Assembly (NCBI GenBank): GCA_903941105.1
Contig: CAJANL010000294.1
Coordinates: 1 to 64,000, forward strand
Origin: an uncultured Rhodospirillaceae bacterium
Lineage (GTDB): Bacteria; Pseudomonadota; Alphaproteobacteria; Rhodospirillales; Magnetospirillaceae
Reading direction: 5' to 3'
DNA length: 64,000 bases
Positions 1-7,884 of the stretch are shown here, in pieces. The notes beneath the pieces are model-generated. The model was not told the origin of the DNA. It worked only from the letters and a program-made list of their open reading frames with translations, and did no database searches. Positions within the stretch are counted from its first letter, which is position 1; each line of letters opens with the position of its first letter. The position numbers were made by a program, and so were the translations under genes.

Positions 1-87
1 CGCGAAGGCGGGAATCCATGCGTCCGGCAGCACAGCATATGGGGGCAAACGCCAGTCCTTGCCCCAACATGGACCCCCGCCTTCGCG
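1..87. repeat. REP-like inverted repeat pair
   Basis: Bases 1-20 and 68-87 are inverted copies of each other with 18 of 20 positions matching (core CGCGAAGGCGGG / CCCGCCTTCGCG). The pair sits in gene-free DNA and resembles the GC-rich palindromic units scattered between genes in many proteobacteria. The left copy begins at the window edge, so the element may extend further left. No coding sequence is seen around it. Confidence 0.55.
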
Positions 88-133
88 GGGGTGACGAGAT
101 GAAGGATGGTGGGAAGAGTTTTTCCGCACCCTG

Positions 134-269
134 CTAAAGCGTGACGCCCTGAATGTGCACCACGCTTTAACCGTTATGATTTCGCCTTCGCCGGGCGGGC
201 GCCGCCGCGCCCGGGCCGCTCGCTCAACGCTCGCAAGAGCGCAGCGTTTCATATTTCAGGCGCGGCGCT
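134..269 (+). repeat. Dispersed intergenic repeat, copy 1
   Basis: About 136 bp that reappears in inverted orientation at 32223-32359, with mismatches spread along the length but the order of blocks kept. It opens with an imperfect hairpin (AAAGCGTG ... CACGCTTT), followed by a GC-rich middle and a tail CGTTTCATAT. It lies in the gene-free stretch 88-393, where I see no other feature. Two copies within 64 kb suggest a genome-wide repeat family. Function unknown. Confidence 0.7.
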
Positions 270-393
270 AGTCGGGGCCTGTTCGGCGAGGGTGCGGAAA
301 ACTTGACCGATCATAGATCGGACCAGGGAGGAGCTTGCCGGCGTGTCGTCCGGCAGAGGCGTCTCCTCCCTCGACAGCCAATGGAGCACGGTG

Positions 394-618
394 ATGGCCC
401 GCAAGAAGGTGACCGACAACACGTATGTGTTCTTCGACGTGGTTTATGAGGACGGAACCCTCAGTTCCAATCGCAAGATTTCCAGTGAGGAGCTGCTGGG
501 CCCCGATGGTGACGGCCCGGCCAAGTGGCTGATCGAGGCGCAGGACCGCAAGATCGCCGAAATGTCGGGCCGGTCGCGTGGCCCTATCAAGATCATCGGC
601 CGGACCCCCGGCCAGTAG
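394..618 (+). CDS. Small hypothetical protein
   Basis: Encodes 74 residues starting MARKKVTDNTYVFFDVVYED. The ATG at 394 is chosen because GGAG lies about 8 bases upstream; a longer reading from 343 has no such site. The protein is hydrophilic, with a short beta-like segment (TYVFFDVVYEDGTLSSNRKI) and no signal peptide or membrane segment. I do not recognise a family. The last codons lie inside a 22 bp direct repeat that continues past the stop. It stands alone between gene-free stretches. Confidence 0.55.
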   Translation: MARKKVTDNTYVFFDVVYEDGTLSSNRKISSEELLGPDGDGPAKWLIEAQDRKIAEMSGRSRGPIKIIGRTPGQ

Positions 619-643
619 CACCATCGGCCGGACCCCCGGCCAG
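594..643. repeat. 22 bp direct repeat at the 3' end of the small gene
   Basis: The 22 bases at 594-615 occur again, identical, at 622-643 (period 28; unit begins CATCGGCCGGACCCCCGGCC). The first copy codes for the C-terminus of the upstream protein, and the second lies just after its stop at 616-618. Each unit is itself near-palindromic (GGCCGG/CCGGCC), so the pair could also form hairpins after the gene. Confidence 0.75.
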
Positions 644-835
644 GAGGCGGGGGCTGCTTCGGCAGGTGTTCTCCACAGATTTTGCATGATAATTTTGCAG
701 GCAGCGCCCGCAACATCTCGTCACAGGCGCCGCCCCGCCGTCCATGCAATCGTGAGGCAATCAGATTGTGCATGGAAATTTTGCACGGCCCTGCGGCGGG
801 ACCGTCAAATCCTGTTAATCTTGCCTCGGCCGGAA
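644..835. repeat. Gene-free stretch with two near-identical 23-mers
   Basis: No convincing gene. Bases 677-699 and 763-785 are direct copies (20 of 23 identical), each containing TGCATG followed by AAATTTTGCA or a close variant. A CCATGCAATC at 732 is nearly an inverted copy of the GATTGTGCATGG in the second unit. They look like binding sites or a small structured element. The stretch lies between the 3' ends of flanking genes, so it is not an obvious promoter of either. Confidence 0.45.
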
Positions 836-946
836 TTATCCACGCTGCCGCAACTGCCGGCTCCCCAGGGTCCCCCTTGGCCAGGCCCAGTCGATGGCTT
901 CGAGTGTCTCCAGGCTTTGCCACCATTTGGTGAGGGTGCGTAACAT
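836..946 (-). CDS. Possible 36-residue ORF coupled to olsB
   Basis: The ATG at 946 shares one base with the olsB stop codon (TGATG arrangement), a common sign of translational coupling. The product would begin MLRTLTKWWQSLETLEAIDW and is rich in tryptophan and basic residues, ending after 36 residues. It could be a real small protein or a leftover of a gene that once followed olsB, such as an olsA-type acyltransferase. No family evidence; low confidence. Confidence 0.3.
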   Translation of the reverse strand: MLRTLTKWWQSLETLEAIDWAWPRGTLGSRQLRQRG

Positions 947-1737
947 CAGGCGGCCCTCTCGACCACCGCGTCGTAGCGGCGCTGGTAGCGGGCGGCGATG
1001 GTGTCGGTGCGCAAGGCCACCAGAACGTCGGTGGTGTTGAAGTCGTGATCGACCACCGCCCCCGTCCCGATGCAGGCGCCAGCCCGCAGATAGCCCTTCA
1101 GCAACGGCGGCAGCGACTGCAGCGTTGCCCGCGGGTCGTAGTCCACCGCTCCCGGCGTGGCGGCCGCCCGATAGGGCAACGGCTCGGCCCACAGTTCGTG
1201 GGGGGTGGAATGGTTGTCGCGCAGGTAGGCCAGTTGGGCCGCCAGGGCCGCCGGGTCGGTGCCGGGCAGGCTGGCGCAGCCGAACAGCAGGCCGATGCGG
1301 TGCTCGACGATATAGGCGGCCAGGCCCTGCCACAGCATCTGCAGCGTGCCGCGGTTGCGCCAGCGTGGATCAACACAGGAGCGGCCCAGTTCGAGGATTT
1401 CGCCGGGGTAGGCAACCAGCGCCGAGATGTCGAACTCGGACGCCGAGTAGAAGTTGCCCACCGCCGCCGCGGCGCGGCGGTCGATCAGGCGGTAGGTTCC
1501 CACCACCTCGCCATCGGCCAGCGCCAGCAGGTGGCGGCAGACCGGGTCATAGGCATCGCGGTCGAGGCGTGACGCCGCACTCTGCGGGCACGGCTTGGCG
1601 CCCATCTCCTCGTAGAACACCCGATAGCGGAGCGCCTGCGAGGCTTCGATCTCGGCCGCGTCGCGGGCAAGGCGCACCTCGACGTTCTCAGGGATGGCGA
1701 CGGGAAGGATGTCGGAGGAAATCATCTGGTGGGTCAC
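946..1737 (-). CDS. olsB: OlsB-like ornithine-acyl[ACP] N-acyltransferase
   Basis: 263 residues, the usual OlsB length. OlsB moves a 3-hydroxyacyl group from acyl-ACP to the alpha-amine of ornithine, the first step of ornithine-lipid synthesis at the inner membrane. The family features seen are an N-terminal VRLARDAAEIEASQALRYRV segment, FYEEMGA, the EILELGRSCVDPRWR stretch and the CASLPGTDP segment, in a GNAT-like fold. It is followed closely upstream by a glycosyltransferase on the same strand (13 bp gap), so the genes probably form a membrane-lipid operon. No olsA (second acyltransferase) is present beside it. Confidence 0.85.
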   Translation of the reverse strand: MTHQMISSDILPVAIPENVEVRLARDAAEIEASQALRYRVFYEEMGAKPCPQSAASRLDRDAYDPVCRHLLALADGEVVGTYRLIDRRAAAAVGNFYSASEFDISALVAYPGEILELGRSCVDPRWRNRGTLQMLWQGLAAYIVEHRIGLLFGCASLPGTDPAALAAQLAYLRDNHSTPHELWAEPLPYRAAATPGAVDYDPRATLQSLPPLLKGYLRAGACIGTGAVVDHDFNTTDVLVALRTDTIAARYQRRYDAVVERAA

Positions 1738-1750
1738 GTCGGGTCTCTCC

Positions 1751-2767
1751 TTATTGGGCCCAGGCGGATGAGTCGAGCGGAGCGAGGTTGTTGATGAACT
1801 GCTGCGCGCTGGCCGCCCACGAGAACTTTTCGGCGTGGTGGCGGCAGGCGTCGCGGGAAACCGTCAGGGCACCCAGTGCGGCGGTGGCGAGGTCGCTGTC
1901 GAGGCGGCCGACCGGTGCCGTGCCCAGCACGTCCAGCGGCCCCGGTACGGGAAAGGCGGCCACCGGCACACCGCAGGCCATCGCTTCCAGCAACACCAGC
2001 CCGAAGGTGTCGGTGCGGCTGGGGAAGACGAAGACATCGGCGCCGGCGTAATGGGCCGCCAGGTCCTCGCCGGTCTTGGCGCCAACGAACAGCACTTCGG
2101 GAAAGCGGCGCTTCAACTCCTCCGCCTGGGGGCCATCGCCCACCACCACCTTGGAGCCGGGCAGGTCGAGCGACAGGAATGCCTCGATGTTTTTCTCGAC
2201 CGCCACGCGGCCGACGGTGAGAAAGATCGGGCGCGGCAGGTCGTAGATCCTGGCGCGGCCGGGGTGGAACAGTTTGGTGTCGACCCCGCGGGTCCAACGG
2301 CGGATATGCCGGAAGCCACGACCGCTGAGGTCGTCCTCGACGGTCTGGGTCGCCACCATCACCGCCTGGGCGGCAGCGTGGAAGCGGCGGACCACCGCGT
2401 AGGACAATGCCAGCGGCAGCCCGAAGCGGGCGCGGATGTATTCCGGGAAACGGGTGTGGTAGGCGGTGGTGTAGGGCAGCTTGCGCCGGACACAGAAATT
2501 CCGTGCCGCCCAGCCCAGCGGCCCCTCGGTGGCGACGTGGATGGCGCAGGGCTGATTGGCCTCGATCAGCGCCGCCACCCGCCGGCCCGGCAGCAGCGAC
2601 AGCCGGATCTCGGGATAGGTCGGGCAGGGGACGGTGCGGAACTGCTCGGGGGTGATCAGCACCACCTCGCGACCGGCCGCCCGCAGTTCGTCCACCAGCG
2701 CCTGAAGGGTGCGCACCACGCCGTTGATCTGGGGAAGCCAGGCGTCGGACACGATCACGATGCGCAT
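1751..2767 (-). CDS. GT4 family glycosyltransferase (glycolipid type)
   Basis: 338 residues from ATG 2767 (MRIVIVSDAWLPQINGVVRT). The family's N-terminal donor/acceptor signature SDAWLPQINGVVRT, the EGPLGWAARN segment, GVDTKLF, VGRVAVEKN and the C-terminal TDTFGLVLLEAMACGVPVA (D-x7-E version of the GT4 E-x7-E motif) are all seen. Relatives such as MgtA, SqdX and PimB-type enzymes transfer sugars to diacylglycerol or phosphatidylinositol lipids at the cytoplasmic face of the membrane; the exact sugar cannot be read here. The start overlaps the end of the phosphoesterase gene by 13 bp. A close paralogue lies at 4600-5598. Confidence 0.85.
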   Translation of the reverse strand: MRIVIVSDAWLPQINGVVRTLQALVDELRAAGREVVLITPEQFRTVPCPTYPEIRLSLLPGRRVAALIEANQPCAIHVATEGPLGWAARNFCVRRKLPYTTAYHTRFPEYIRARFGLPLALSYAVVRRFHAAAQAVMVATQTVEDDLSGRGFRHIRRWTRGVDTKLFHPGRARIYDLPRPIFLTVGRVAVEKNIEAFLSLDLPGSKVVVGDGPQAEELKRRFPEVLFVGAKTGEDLAAHYAGADVFVFPSRTDTFGLVLLEAMACGVPVAAFPVPGPLDVLGTAPVGRLDSDLATAALGALTVSRDACRHHAEKFSWAASAQQFINNLAPLDSSAWAQ

Positions 2768-3549
2768 GCGGTAGGCTCCAGGCTGGGGCTGATGCTGGCC
2801 AGGTCCGCCCAGTAGATGACCTCCAGCCGGCCGTCGGCGTGCTCGACCAGGGCGGAGCAGCTTTCCACCCAGTCGCCGCAATTGGCATAGAGGCAGCCGT
2901 CCTGGTCCCTGAGTTCGGCATGGTGGATGTGGCCGCAGACCACGCCGTCGACGCCGCGGGCGCGGGCGGCCTCGACCACCGCCGATTCATAGTCGCCGAT
3001 GAAGCGTACCGCGTTCTTCACCTTGTATTTGAGATAGGCCGACAGCGACCAGTAGGGATAGCCCAGCCGCCGCCGGGCCTGGTTGAACCAGTGGTTCACC
3101 GCCAGGGCCACGGTGTAGGCATGGTCGCCCAGCACCGCCAGCCAGCGGGCATAGCACACCACCCCGTCGAAGGCGTCGCCGTGCACCACCAGCAGGCGGC
3201 GGCCGTCGGCGGTCTCGTGGATGGGCTCGTCGACCACCTCGATGGCGCCGAAGCTGTGGCCGACATAGTCGCGGGCGAATTCATCGTGGTTGCCCGGCAC
3301 ATAGATGACGCGGGTGCCCTTGCGCGCCTTGCGCAACAGCTTCTGCACCACGTCGTTATGAGCCTGGGGCCAGAACCAGCCACGCTTCAACCGCCAGCCA
3401 TCGATCATGTCGCCGACCAGATAGAGGTAATCGCTGTGGGTAGTACGAAGGAATTCGAGGAGAAAGTCGGCCTTGCAGCCCTTCGTTCCAAGGTGAACGT
3501 CGGAGATCCAGACGGATCTATACGTTCGTTGCTGGGCCTCGGCAGTCAT
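2755..3549 (-). CDS. LpxH-like metallophosphoesterase
   Basis: 264 residues with the full calcineurin-type metal site: SDVHLG at 16-21, GDMIDGW at 46-52, GNHDEF near 86, HGDAFD near 124 and GHIHHAEL near 207. This matches the UDP-2,3-diacylglucosamine diphosphatase family (LpxH/YbbF). This subgroup is usually annotated as LpxH-like but often sits with glycosyltransferases rather than lipid A genes, so a role on another phosphorylated lipid or sugar is possible. It heads the leftward operon with the GT4 gene and olsB, and its start faces the operator candidate at 3600-3630. Confidence 0.85.
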   Translation of the reverse strand: MTAEAQQRTYRSVWISDVHLGTKGCKADFLLEFLRTTHSDYLYLVGDMIDGWRLKRGWFWPQAHNDVVQKLLRKARKGTRVIYVPGNHDEFARDYVGHSFGAIEVVDEPIHETADGRRLLVVHGDAFDGVVCYARWLAVLGDHAYTVALAVNHWFNQARRRLGYPYWSLSAYLKYKVKNAVRFIGDYESAVVEAARARGVDGVVCGHIHHAELRDQDGCLYANCGDWVESCSALVEHADGRLEVIYWADLASISPSLEPTACAS

Positions 3550-3599
3550 TCGATCGCTTCCAAAGTGGATGCTGCTCTACTCCATCGCCGATACGGTGC

Positions 3600-3630
3600 G
3601 GTAAGTCAAATTACTCAAATATGACTTACC
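3600..3630. promoter_or_regulatory. Perfect inverted repeat between divergent lipid genes
   Basis: GGTAAGTCA at 3600-3608 and TGACTTACC at 3622-3630 form a perfect 9 bp inverted repeat with a 13 bp AT-rich spacer. It lies in the 160 bp between the leftward phosphoesterase start (3549) and the rightward kinase start (3710). The spacing of the half-sites, about two helical turns centre to centre, fits a dimeric regulator, and the position would allow control of both operons. The stem lacks the GC content and T-run of a terminator. Confidence 0.5.
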
Positions 3631-3709
3631 ACACCGTCACAAAACTGAAATGCTTCTTTAATAAAGACTTAATCGCGCATGGGCGTGCTGCCGGGCCATA
3701 ACCTCCGCC

Positions 3710-4603
3710 ATGACCAATGCACTAACCAGACGGTTCCAACATGCCCTGGTCGTCTATAACCCCGCTGCGGGGGCGCGTCGGCGTCGCCGGGTGGAGGCGG
3801 TCCTGGATGGGCTTGCCCGGCAGGGGTGCCGCACCCGGCTGTTCCGCACCGCCGGGCCTGGCGATGCCGAGACCGTGGCACGGCAATCCGGCTCATCCGG
3901 CTTTGACCTGATCGTCGCCGCCGGCGGCGACGGCACCGTCAACGAGATCGCCAACGGTCTGGCCTTCGCCGAGTCGCCGCCGCCCCTGGCGGTGTTGCCG
4001 CTGGGCACCGCCAACGTGCTGGCCGCCGAGATCGGCCTGACGCCCACCCCCAAGGCGGTTCTGGCCATGATCGCCGGCGGTCGCACGCGGACCATACGGC
4101 TGGGGGTGGCGGGCGGCCGGCATTTCGTGCTGATGGCCAGCGCCGGGCTGGATTCGGCCGTGGTCCAGGGCGTCAATCTGGCGCTGAAGCGGCATACCGG
4201 GCAACTGGCCTATGGCGTCGAGGCCCTGCGGCAGGCCCTGTCCTATTCCTTCCCCGAATTGACCGCCACCATCGACGGTATCTCGCATCGGGCCCGCATG
4301 GTGGTGGTGTGCAAGGCGCGCTGCTACGGCGGACCCTTCCAGGTGGCGCCGCGTGCCGATCTGTCGGACGAATTGCTGCAGGTGGTGCTGCTGCAGCAGG
4401 GCGGACTGGCCGCCACCCTGCGCTACGGCGCGGCGCTGGTCATGGGCCGGCTGCCGTTCCTGCCCGATGTCACCGTGGTGCCGGCGAGGCGGGTGACCAT
4501 CAGCGGCCTGGGCGTTCCGCTGCAGGCCGACGGCGACCTGATCGGCGCGCTACCCATGGAGATCGCCGTCTCCGATCGTACCGTGGAGCTGGTTGTCCCA
4601 TGA
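3710..4603 (+). CDS. Diacylglycerol kinase family lipid kinase
   Basis: 297 residues. The catalytic-domain motifs of the DagK/YegS/BmrU family are clear: VVYNPAAG near the start, GGDGTVNE at 72-79 and LPLGTANVLA near 97. These enzymes phosphorylate diacylglycerol or related lipids using ATP at the membrane surface. The stop overlaps the next gene's ATG by 4 bases (ATGA), so it is translationally coupled to the second GT4 glycosyltransferase. Diacylglycerol is also the acceptor for many glycolipid transferases, so the two may compete for or recycle the same lipid. Exact substrate is inference. Confidence 0.85.
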   Translation: MTNALTRRFQHALVVYNPAAGARRRRRVEAVLDGLARQGCRTRLFRTAGPGDAETVARQSGSSGFDLIVAAGGDGTVNEIANGLAFAESPPPLAVLPLGTANVLAAEIGLTPTPKAVLAMIAGGRTRTIRLGVAGGRHFVLMASAGLDSAVVQGVNLALKRHTGQLAYGVEALRQALSYSFPELTATIDGISHRARMVVVCKARCYGGPFQVAPRADLSDELLQVVLLQQGGLAATLRYGAALVMGRLPFLPDVTVVPARRVTISGLGVPLQADGDLIGALPMEIAVSDRTVELVVP

Positions 4604-5598
4604 AAATCGCAGTCGTCAGCGACGCCTGGCATCCGCAGCCCAATGGCGTCGTCCGCGTGTTGTCCACCTTGGAGCGTGAGCTGACGGCGGCGGGTCATCG
4701 TGTGGGCGTGCTGGGACCCGACCATTTCCATACCATGCCGTGTCCCACCTATCCGGAAATCCCCCTGGCGCTGTTTCCGGCCAAGCGGACCGCCGCCTGG
4801 CTGAAGGAGTTCGCCCCCGACGCCATCCACATCGCCACCGAAGGCCCGCTGGGCTGGGCGGCGCGGGCTTGGTGCAGCAAACACGGGCGGCGCTTCACCA
4901 CTGCCTACCACACCAAGTTCCCCCAGTATGTCAGCGCGCGCAGCCGTCTGCCGCTGGCGGTTCCGGTGGCGTTGATGCGCCGCTTCCATGGTCCCTCGGC
5001 GGGCGTGCTGGTGCCGACGCCGGCCGTGCTGGCCGAGCTGGAGGACTGGCGCTTCGCCAATCTGCGGCAGTGGAGTCACGGCGTCGACACCGCGGTGTTC
5101 CGGCCGCGCGGCAAGGTGGTGTTCGACTATCTGCCGCGGCCGGTTTTTCTCTATGTCGGGCGGGTGACCATCGACAAGAACCTGCCGGCCTTCCTCGACC
5201 TCGACCTGCCGGGCTCCAAGGTGGTGGTGGGCAGTGGCCCGTCCCGTGACGCCCTGATGCGGCGCTACCCCGAGGCACACTTCATCATCGCCCGCGGCGA
5301 CGAGCAACTGGCCGGCTACTACTCCGGCGCCGATGCCTTCGTTTTTCCCAGCCGTACCGACACCTTCGGCCTGGTGATGCTGGAATCCCTGGCCTGCGGC
5401 GTGCCGGTGGCCGCTTTCCCGGTGACCGGCCCGCTCGACGTCATCGGCGGTTCCGCAGCCGGCGTGCTGTCCGAGGACCTGCGTGCCGCCGCCCTGGCGG
5501 CGCTTGATATTCCCCCTGAACCCTGCCTCGCCCATTCCGCCCGCTTCTCGTGGGCGACGGTTGCCGAGCAGTTCGTCGCCAATCTCGCAATCGACTGA
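4600..5598 (+). CDS. GT4 family glycosyltransferase, paralogue of 1751-2767
   Basis: 332 residues from the ATG at 4600, which overlaps the kinase stop (ATGA). A longer reading from 4309 would run through the kinase gene and is rejected. The order and wording of motifs match the other GT4 protein: SDAWHPQPNGVVRV, EGPLGWAARA, TAYHTKFPQY, GVDTAVF, VGRVTIDKN, TDTFGLVMLESLACGVPVA. The close similarity shows an old duplication within this cluster; the two enzymes may add successive sugars or act on different lipids. Probably cytoplasmic, peripheral to the membrane. Confidence 0.85.
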   Translation: MKIAVVSDAWHPQPNGVVRVLSTLERELTAAGHRVGVLGPDHFHTMPCPTYPEIPLALFPAKRTAAWLKEFAPDAIHIATEGPLGWAARAWCSKHGRRFTTAYHTKFPQYVSARSRLPLAVPVALMRRFHGPSAGVLVPTPAVLAELEDWRFANLRQWSHGVDTAVFRPRGKVVFDYLPRPVFLYVGRVTIDKNLPAFLDLDLPGSKVVVGSGPSRDALMRRYPEAHFIIARGDEQLAGYYSGADAFVFPSRTDTFGLVMLESLACGVPVAAFPVTGPLDVIGGSAAGVLSEDLRAAALAALDIPPEPCLAHSARFSWATVAEQFVANLAID

Positions 5599-5609
5599 GG
5601 ACCATCCCC

Positions 5610-5909
5610 ATGCCCTATGACATCCATCACGACGACGGCACCTCCCATGTCCGTCTTGCCGGCACCCTGACCTTCGCCGCGCACCGCAAGTTCCGCTCCG
5701 TGGTCACCCGCCTCGAGTCCCAGTCGCCGGGCCGGGTGGTGCTTGATCTCAGCCGGGTCGAGCACATCGACGCCGCCGGCCTCGGCCTGCTGCTGGTGGC
5801 CCGCGATACGGTGCGCACCAAGGGCGGCCAGGCGGAGCTGCACGGGGCCAGCGGTCAGGTCGGGCGCATGCTCCATCTGGCTCGCTTCACCGACCTGTTC
5901 CACGCCTGA
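5610..5909 (+). CDS. STAS domain protein (anti-sigma factor antagonist type)
   Basis: 99 residues from ATG 5610. The STAS pattern is seen: an N-terminal strand pair, then [20 protein letters not shown], where the serine that is phosphorylated in classic SpoIIAA-like antagonists is replaced by alanine (IDAAGLG rather than IDSSG). It may therefore act as a constitutive partner or be regulated differently. It starts 11 bp after the glycosyltransferase stop and ends 10 bp before a chemoreceptor, so it probably belongs to a signalling operon that starts upstream. Confidence 0.75.
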   Translation: MPYDIHHDDGTSHVRLAGTLTFAAHRKFRSVVTRLESQSPGRVVLDLSRVEHIDAAGLGLLLVARDTVRTKGGQAELHGASGQVGRMLHLARFTDLFHA

Positions 5910-5919
5910 AGGGTCCCGG

Positions 5920-7872
5920 ATGTCCATCCGCCTGCGCATCGCCCTGCTGGTGGGGTTGGCCCTGCTGGGAGCCGCCTCGTTCGCCGCCGTCAACATCTGG
6001 GCGGCGTGGCGCACCGATGCCGCTCTCGTTACCCAGAACGGCTTTCGCCACTTGCATGACCTGAGCGCCGAGGTGCTGTCCCGCTCACTGGCGCTGCAAG
6101 TGGGGGCGGAGCAGTTCCTGCGCGAGGGTGACGAGCGCTTTGTCACCGCCTTCCACGAGGACCACGCCCGTTTGGCCGAGGTGCTGGCCGCCGTCGCCGC
6201 CATCCCACAGGCCGCGCCGGAGGGGGACGCGGTGGTCGAGTTGAGCGACGGGGTGTTCGACCTGGGCCATGACTTCGCCGCCCTCGATCTCACCGCCCAC
6301 CGCCTGGGCCTGAAGGAGGACGACGGCCTGCGTGGCCGCCTGCGCGCCTCGGTCAAGGCCATCGCCGCCGAGTTGGAAATGTGGCCCACCGCCGGCCCGC
6401 TGATGGTGGCCATGCTGCAGATGCGTCAGGCGGAGAAGGATTTCATGCTCTATCGGATGGAGCGGCACCTCAACAGCCATATCCGCTATGCCGGCCAGTT
6501 CGACATGGCGCTGGAGGGGGCGGCGCTGCCGGCCTCGACCCGCCAGGAATTCCGTGCCCTGCTGGCCGCCTATGCCGAGGACATGAAGGTGTTCGGCGAG
6601 GGCACCATGGCCCTGAGCGGAGAAATCGACCGTCTGCGTTCCCGTCAGGCGGCCCTTCGCCCGAGTGCCGAGCGGCTCTACACCTTCGCCCGCCAGGGTA
6701 TGGAACGCGCCATCGCCGAGCAGGAGAGCGTCCGCGCCGAGGCCGCTACCGAGACCCTGGCCATCGGGCTGATCGCGGTGCTGGCCTTCACCGTGGCGGG
6801 AACCTTCATCGCGCTGAGCATCGTGCAGCCGCTGCGTCGCATCGAGGAGGCCATGCAGGCCCTGGCGGCTGGCGACCATTCGGCGGAAATACCCGGCATC
6901 GACCGCCGCGACGAGATCGGCGATATGGCCAAGGCGGTCGCCGTGTTCAAGCAGAACGCCGGTGAGGTCGTGCGCATGCAGGCCGCACACGAACAGGTCC
7001 GCCGCGACGCCGACACCGCCAGCCGTGGCCGGGTGCTGGCCCTGGCGGGCGATTTCGAGGGCACGGTTCAGGCGGTGGCCGAAGTGGTGTCGGCCAAGGC
7101 GGACACCATTTACAAGACGGCCGGCGGCATTGCCGGGGGCGAGGATGGTGGTGGCAATGACTGGGCGCTCAAGATCGCCGAGGCCGCCGAGCAGGCTCGC
7201 CACACCGTGGTCGCCGTCACCGAGGCTACCGTGCAGTTGACCGAATCGGTCAGCGACGTGGCCGCCAACGGTGCAGCAGTGGGTGAGGTCGCCGCCGTTG
7301 CCGTCCGGGAACTGGCCAGCGCCGAGGACCGGGTTCGCGGCCTGTCCGAAACCGCCGGCCGCATCGAGCGAGTGGTCTCGTTGATCGGCGATATCGCCCA
7401 GCGCACCAACATGCTGTCGCTCAACGCCTCCATCGAGGCGCAGCGGGCGGGTGAGGCCGGCAAGGGGTTCGCGGTGGTGGCCAACGAGGTCAAGCGTCTG
7501 GCCATGCAGACCGCCGAATCCACCCGTGAAATCGCCGCCGAGGTCGCCGCCATCCAGACCGCCACCAGCGAGACCGTCGACGCCATCGCCGGCATCGGTT
7601 CCGCCATCCATCGCATGGATGGGCTGGCGGTGGCTGTGCGCGCCTCGGTCGCCCGTCAGAGCGACGTCACCCGATCCATCGAGCGCTGCGTCGCCGACGT
7701 CGTCGCCGAGACGCGGGTGCTGAGCGACGGCGTGGCCGCCTTCACCCACTCGGCGGCCCAGCAATGCGGCGCCGCCGCCCGGGTCTTGTGGGCGGCCGAG
7801 GATCTCGCCGAACCTACCCGGACCCTCAAGGACGAAGTCGCCGGCTTCCTCACCACCGTTCGCACAGCTTGA
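5920..7872 (+). CDS. Methyl-accepting chemotaxis protein, membrane type
   Basis: 650 residues from ATG 5920. A first membrane helix lies at about 7-29, followed by a helical periplasmic sensor of about 240 residues, a second helix at about 278-303 ([18 protein letters not shown]), a HAMP domain, and a cytoplasmic signalling coiled coil. The signalling tip is [20 protein letters not shown], followed by [13 protein letters not shown], near 495-530. No C-terminal CheR-docking pentapeptide is seen. It would report an extracellular cue to CheA/CheW, which are not in this window. It shares a transcription unit with the STAS and EAL-GGDEF genes. Confidence 0.9.
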   Translation: MSIRLRIALLVGLALLGAASFAAVNIWAAWRTDAALVTQNGFRHLHDLSAEVLSRSLALQVGAEQFLREGDERFVTAFHEDHARLAEVLAAVAAIPQAAPEGDAVVELSDGVFDLGHDFAALDLTAHRLGLKEDDGLRGRLRASVKAIAAELEMWPTAGPLMVAMLQMRQAEKDFMLYRMERHLNSHIRYAGQFDMALEGAALPASTRQEFRALLAAYAEDMKVFGEGTMALSGEIDRLRSRQAALRPSAERLYTFARQGMERAIAEQESVRAEAATETLAIGLIAVLAFTVAGTFIALSIVQPLRRIEEAMQALAAGDHSAEIPGIDRRDEIGDMAKAVAVFKQNAGEVVRMQAAHEQVRRDADTASRGRVLALAGDFEGTVQAVAEVVSAKADTIYKTAGGIAGGEDGGGNDWALKIAEAAEQARHTVVAVTEATVQLTESVSDVAANGAAVGEVAAVAVRELASAEDRVRGLSETAGRIERVVSLIGDIAQRTNMLSLNASIEAQRAGEAGKGFAVVANEVKRLAMQTAESTREIAAEVAAIQTATSETVDAIAGIGSAIHRMDGLAVAVRASVARQSDVTRSIERCVADVVAETRVLSDGVAAFTHSAAQQCGAAARVLWAAEDLAEPTRTLKDEVAGFLTTVRTA

Positions 7873-7884
7873 TCGGAGCAAGAC

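Noticed and set aside
836-846. TTATCCACG, close to a DnaA box, with TTCTCCACA at 669.
   Set aside because: Two loose matches 165 bp apart without a DnaA gene, AT-rich unwinding region or further boxes do not support an origin.
4309-4599. Longer N-terminus for the second GT4 protein.
   Set aside because: It would overlap the kinase gene by nearly 300 bp and adds no family sequence; the ATGA overlap start at 4600 matches the paralogue's start.
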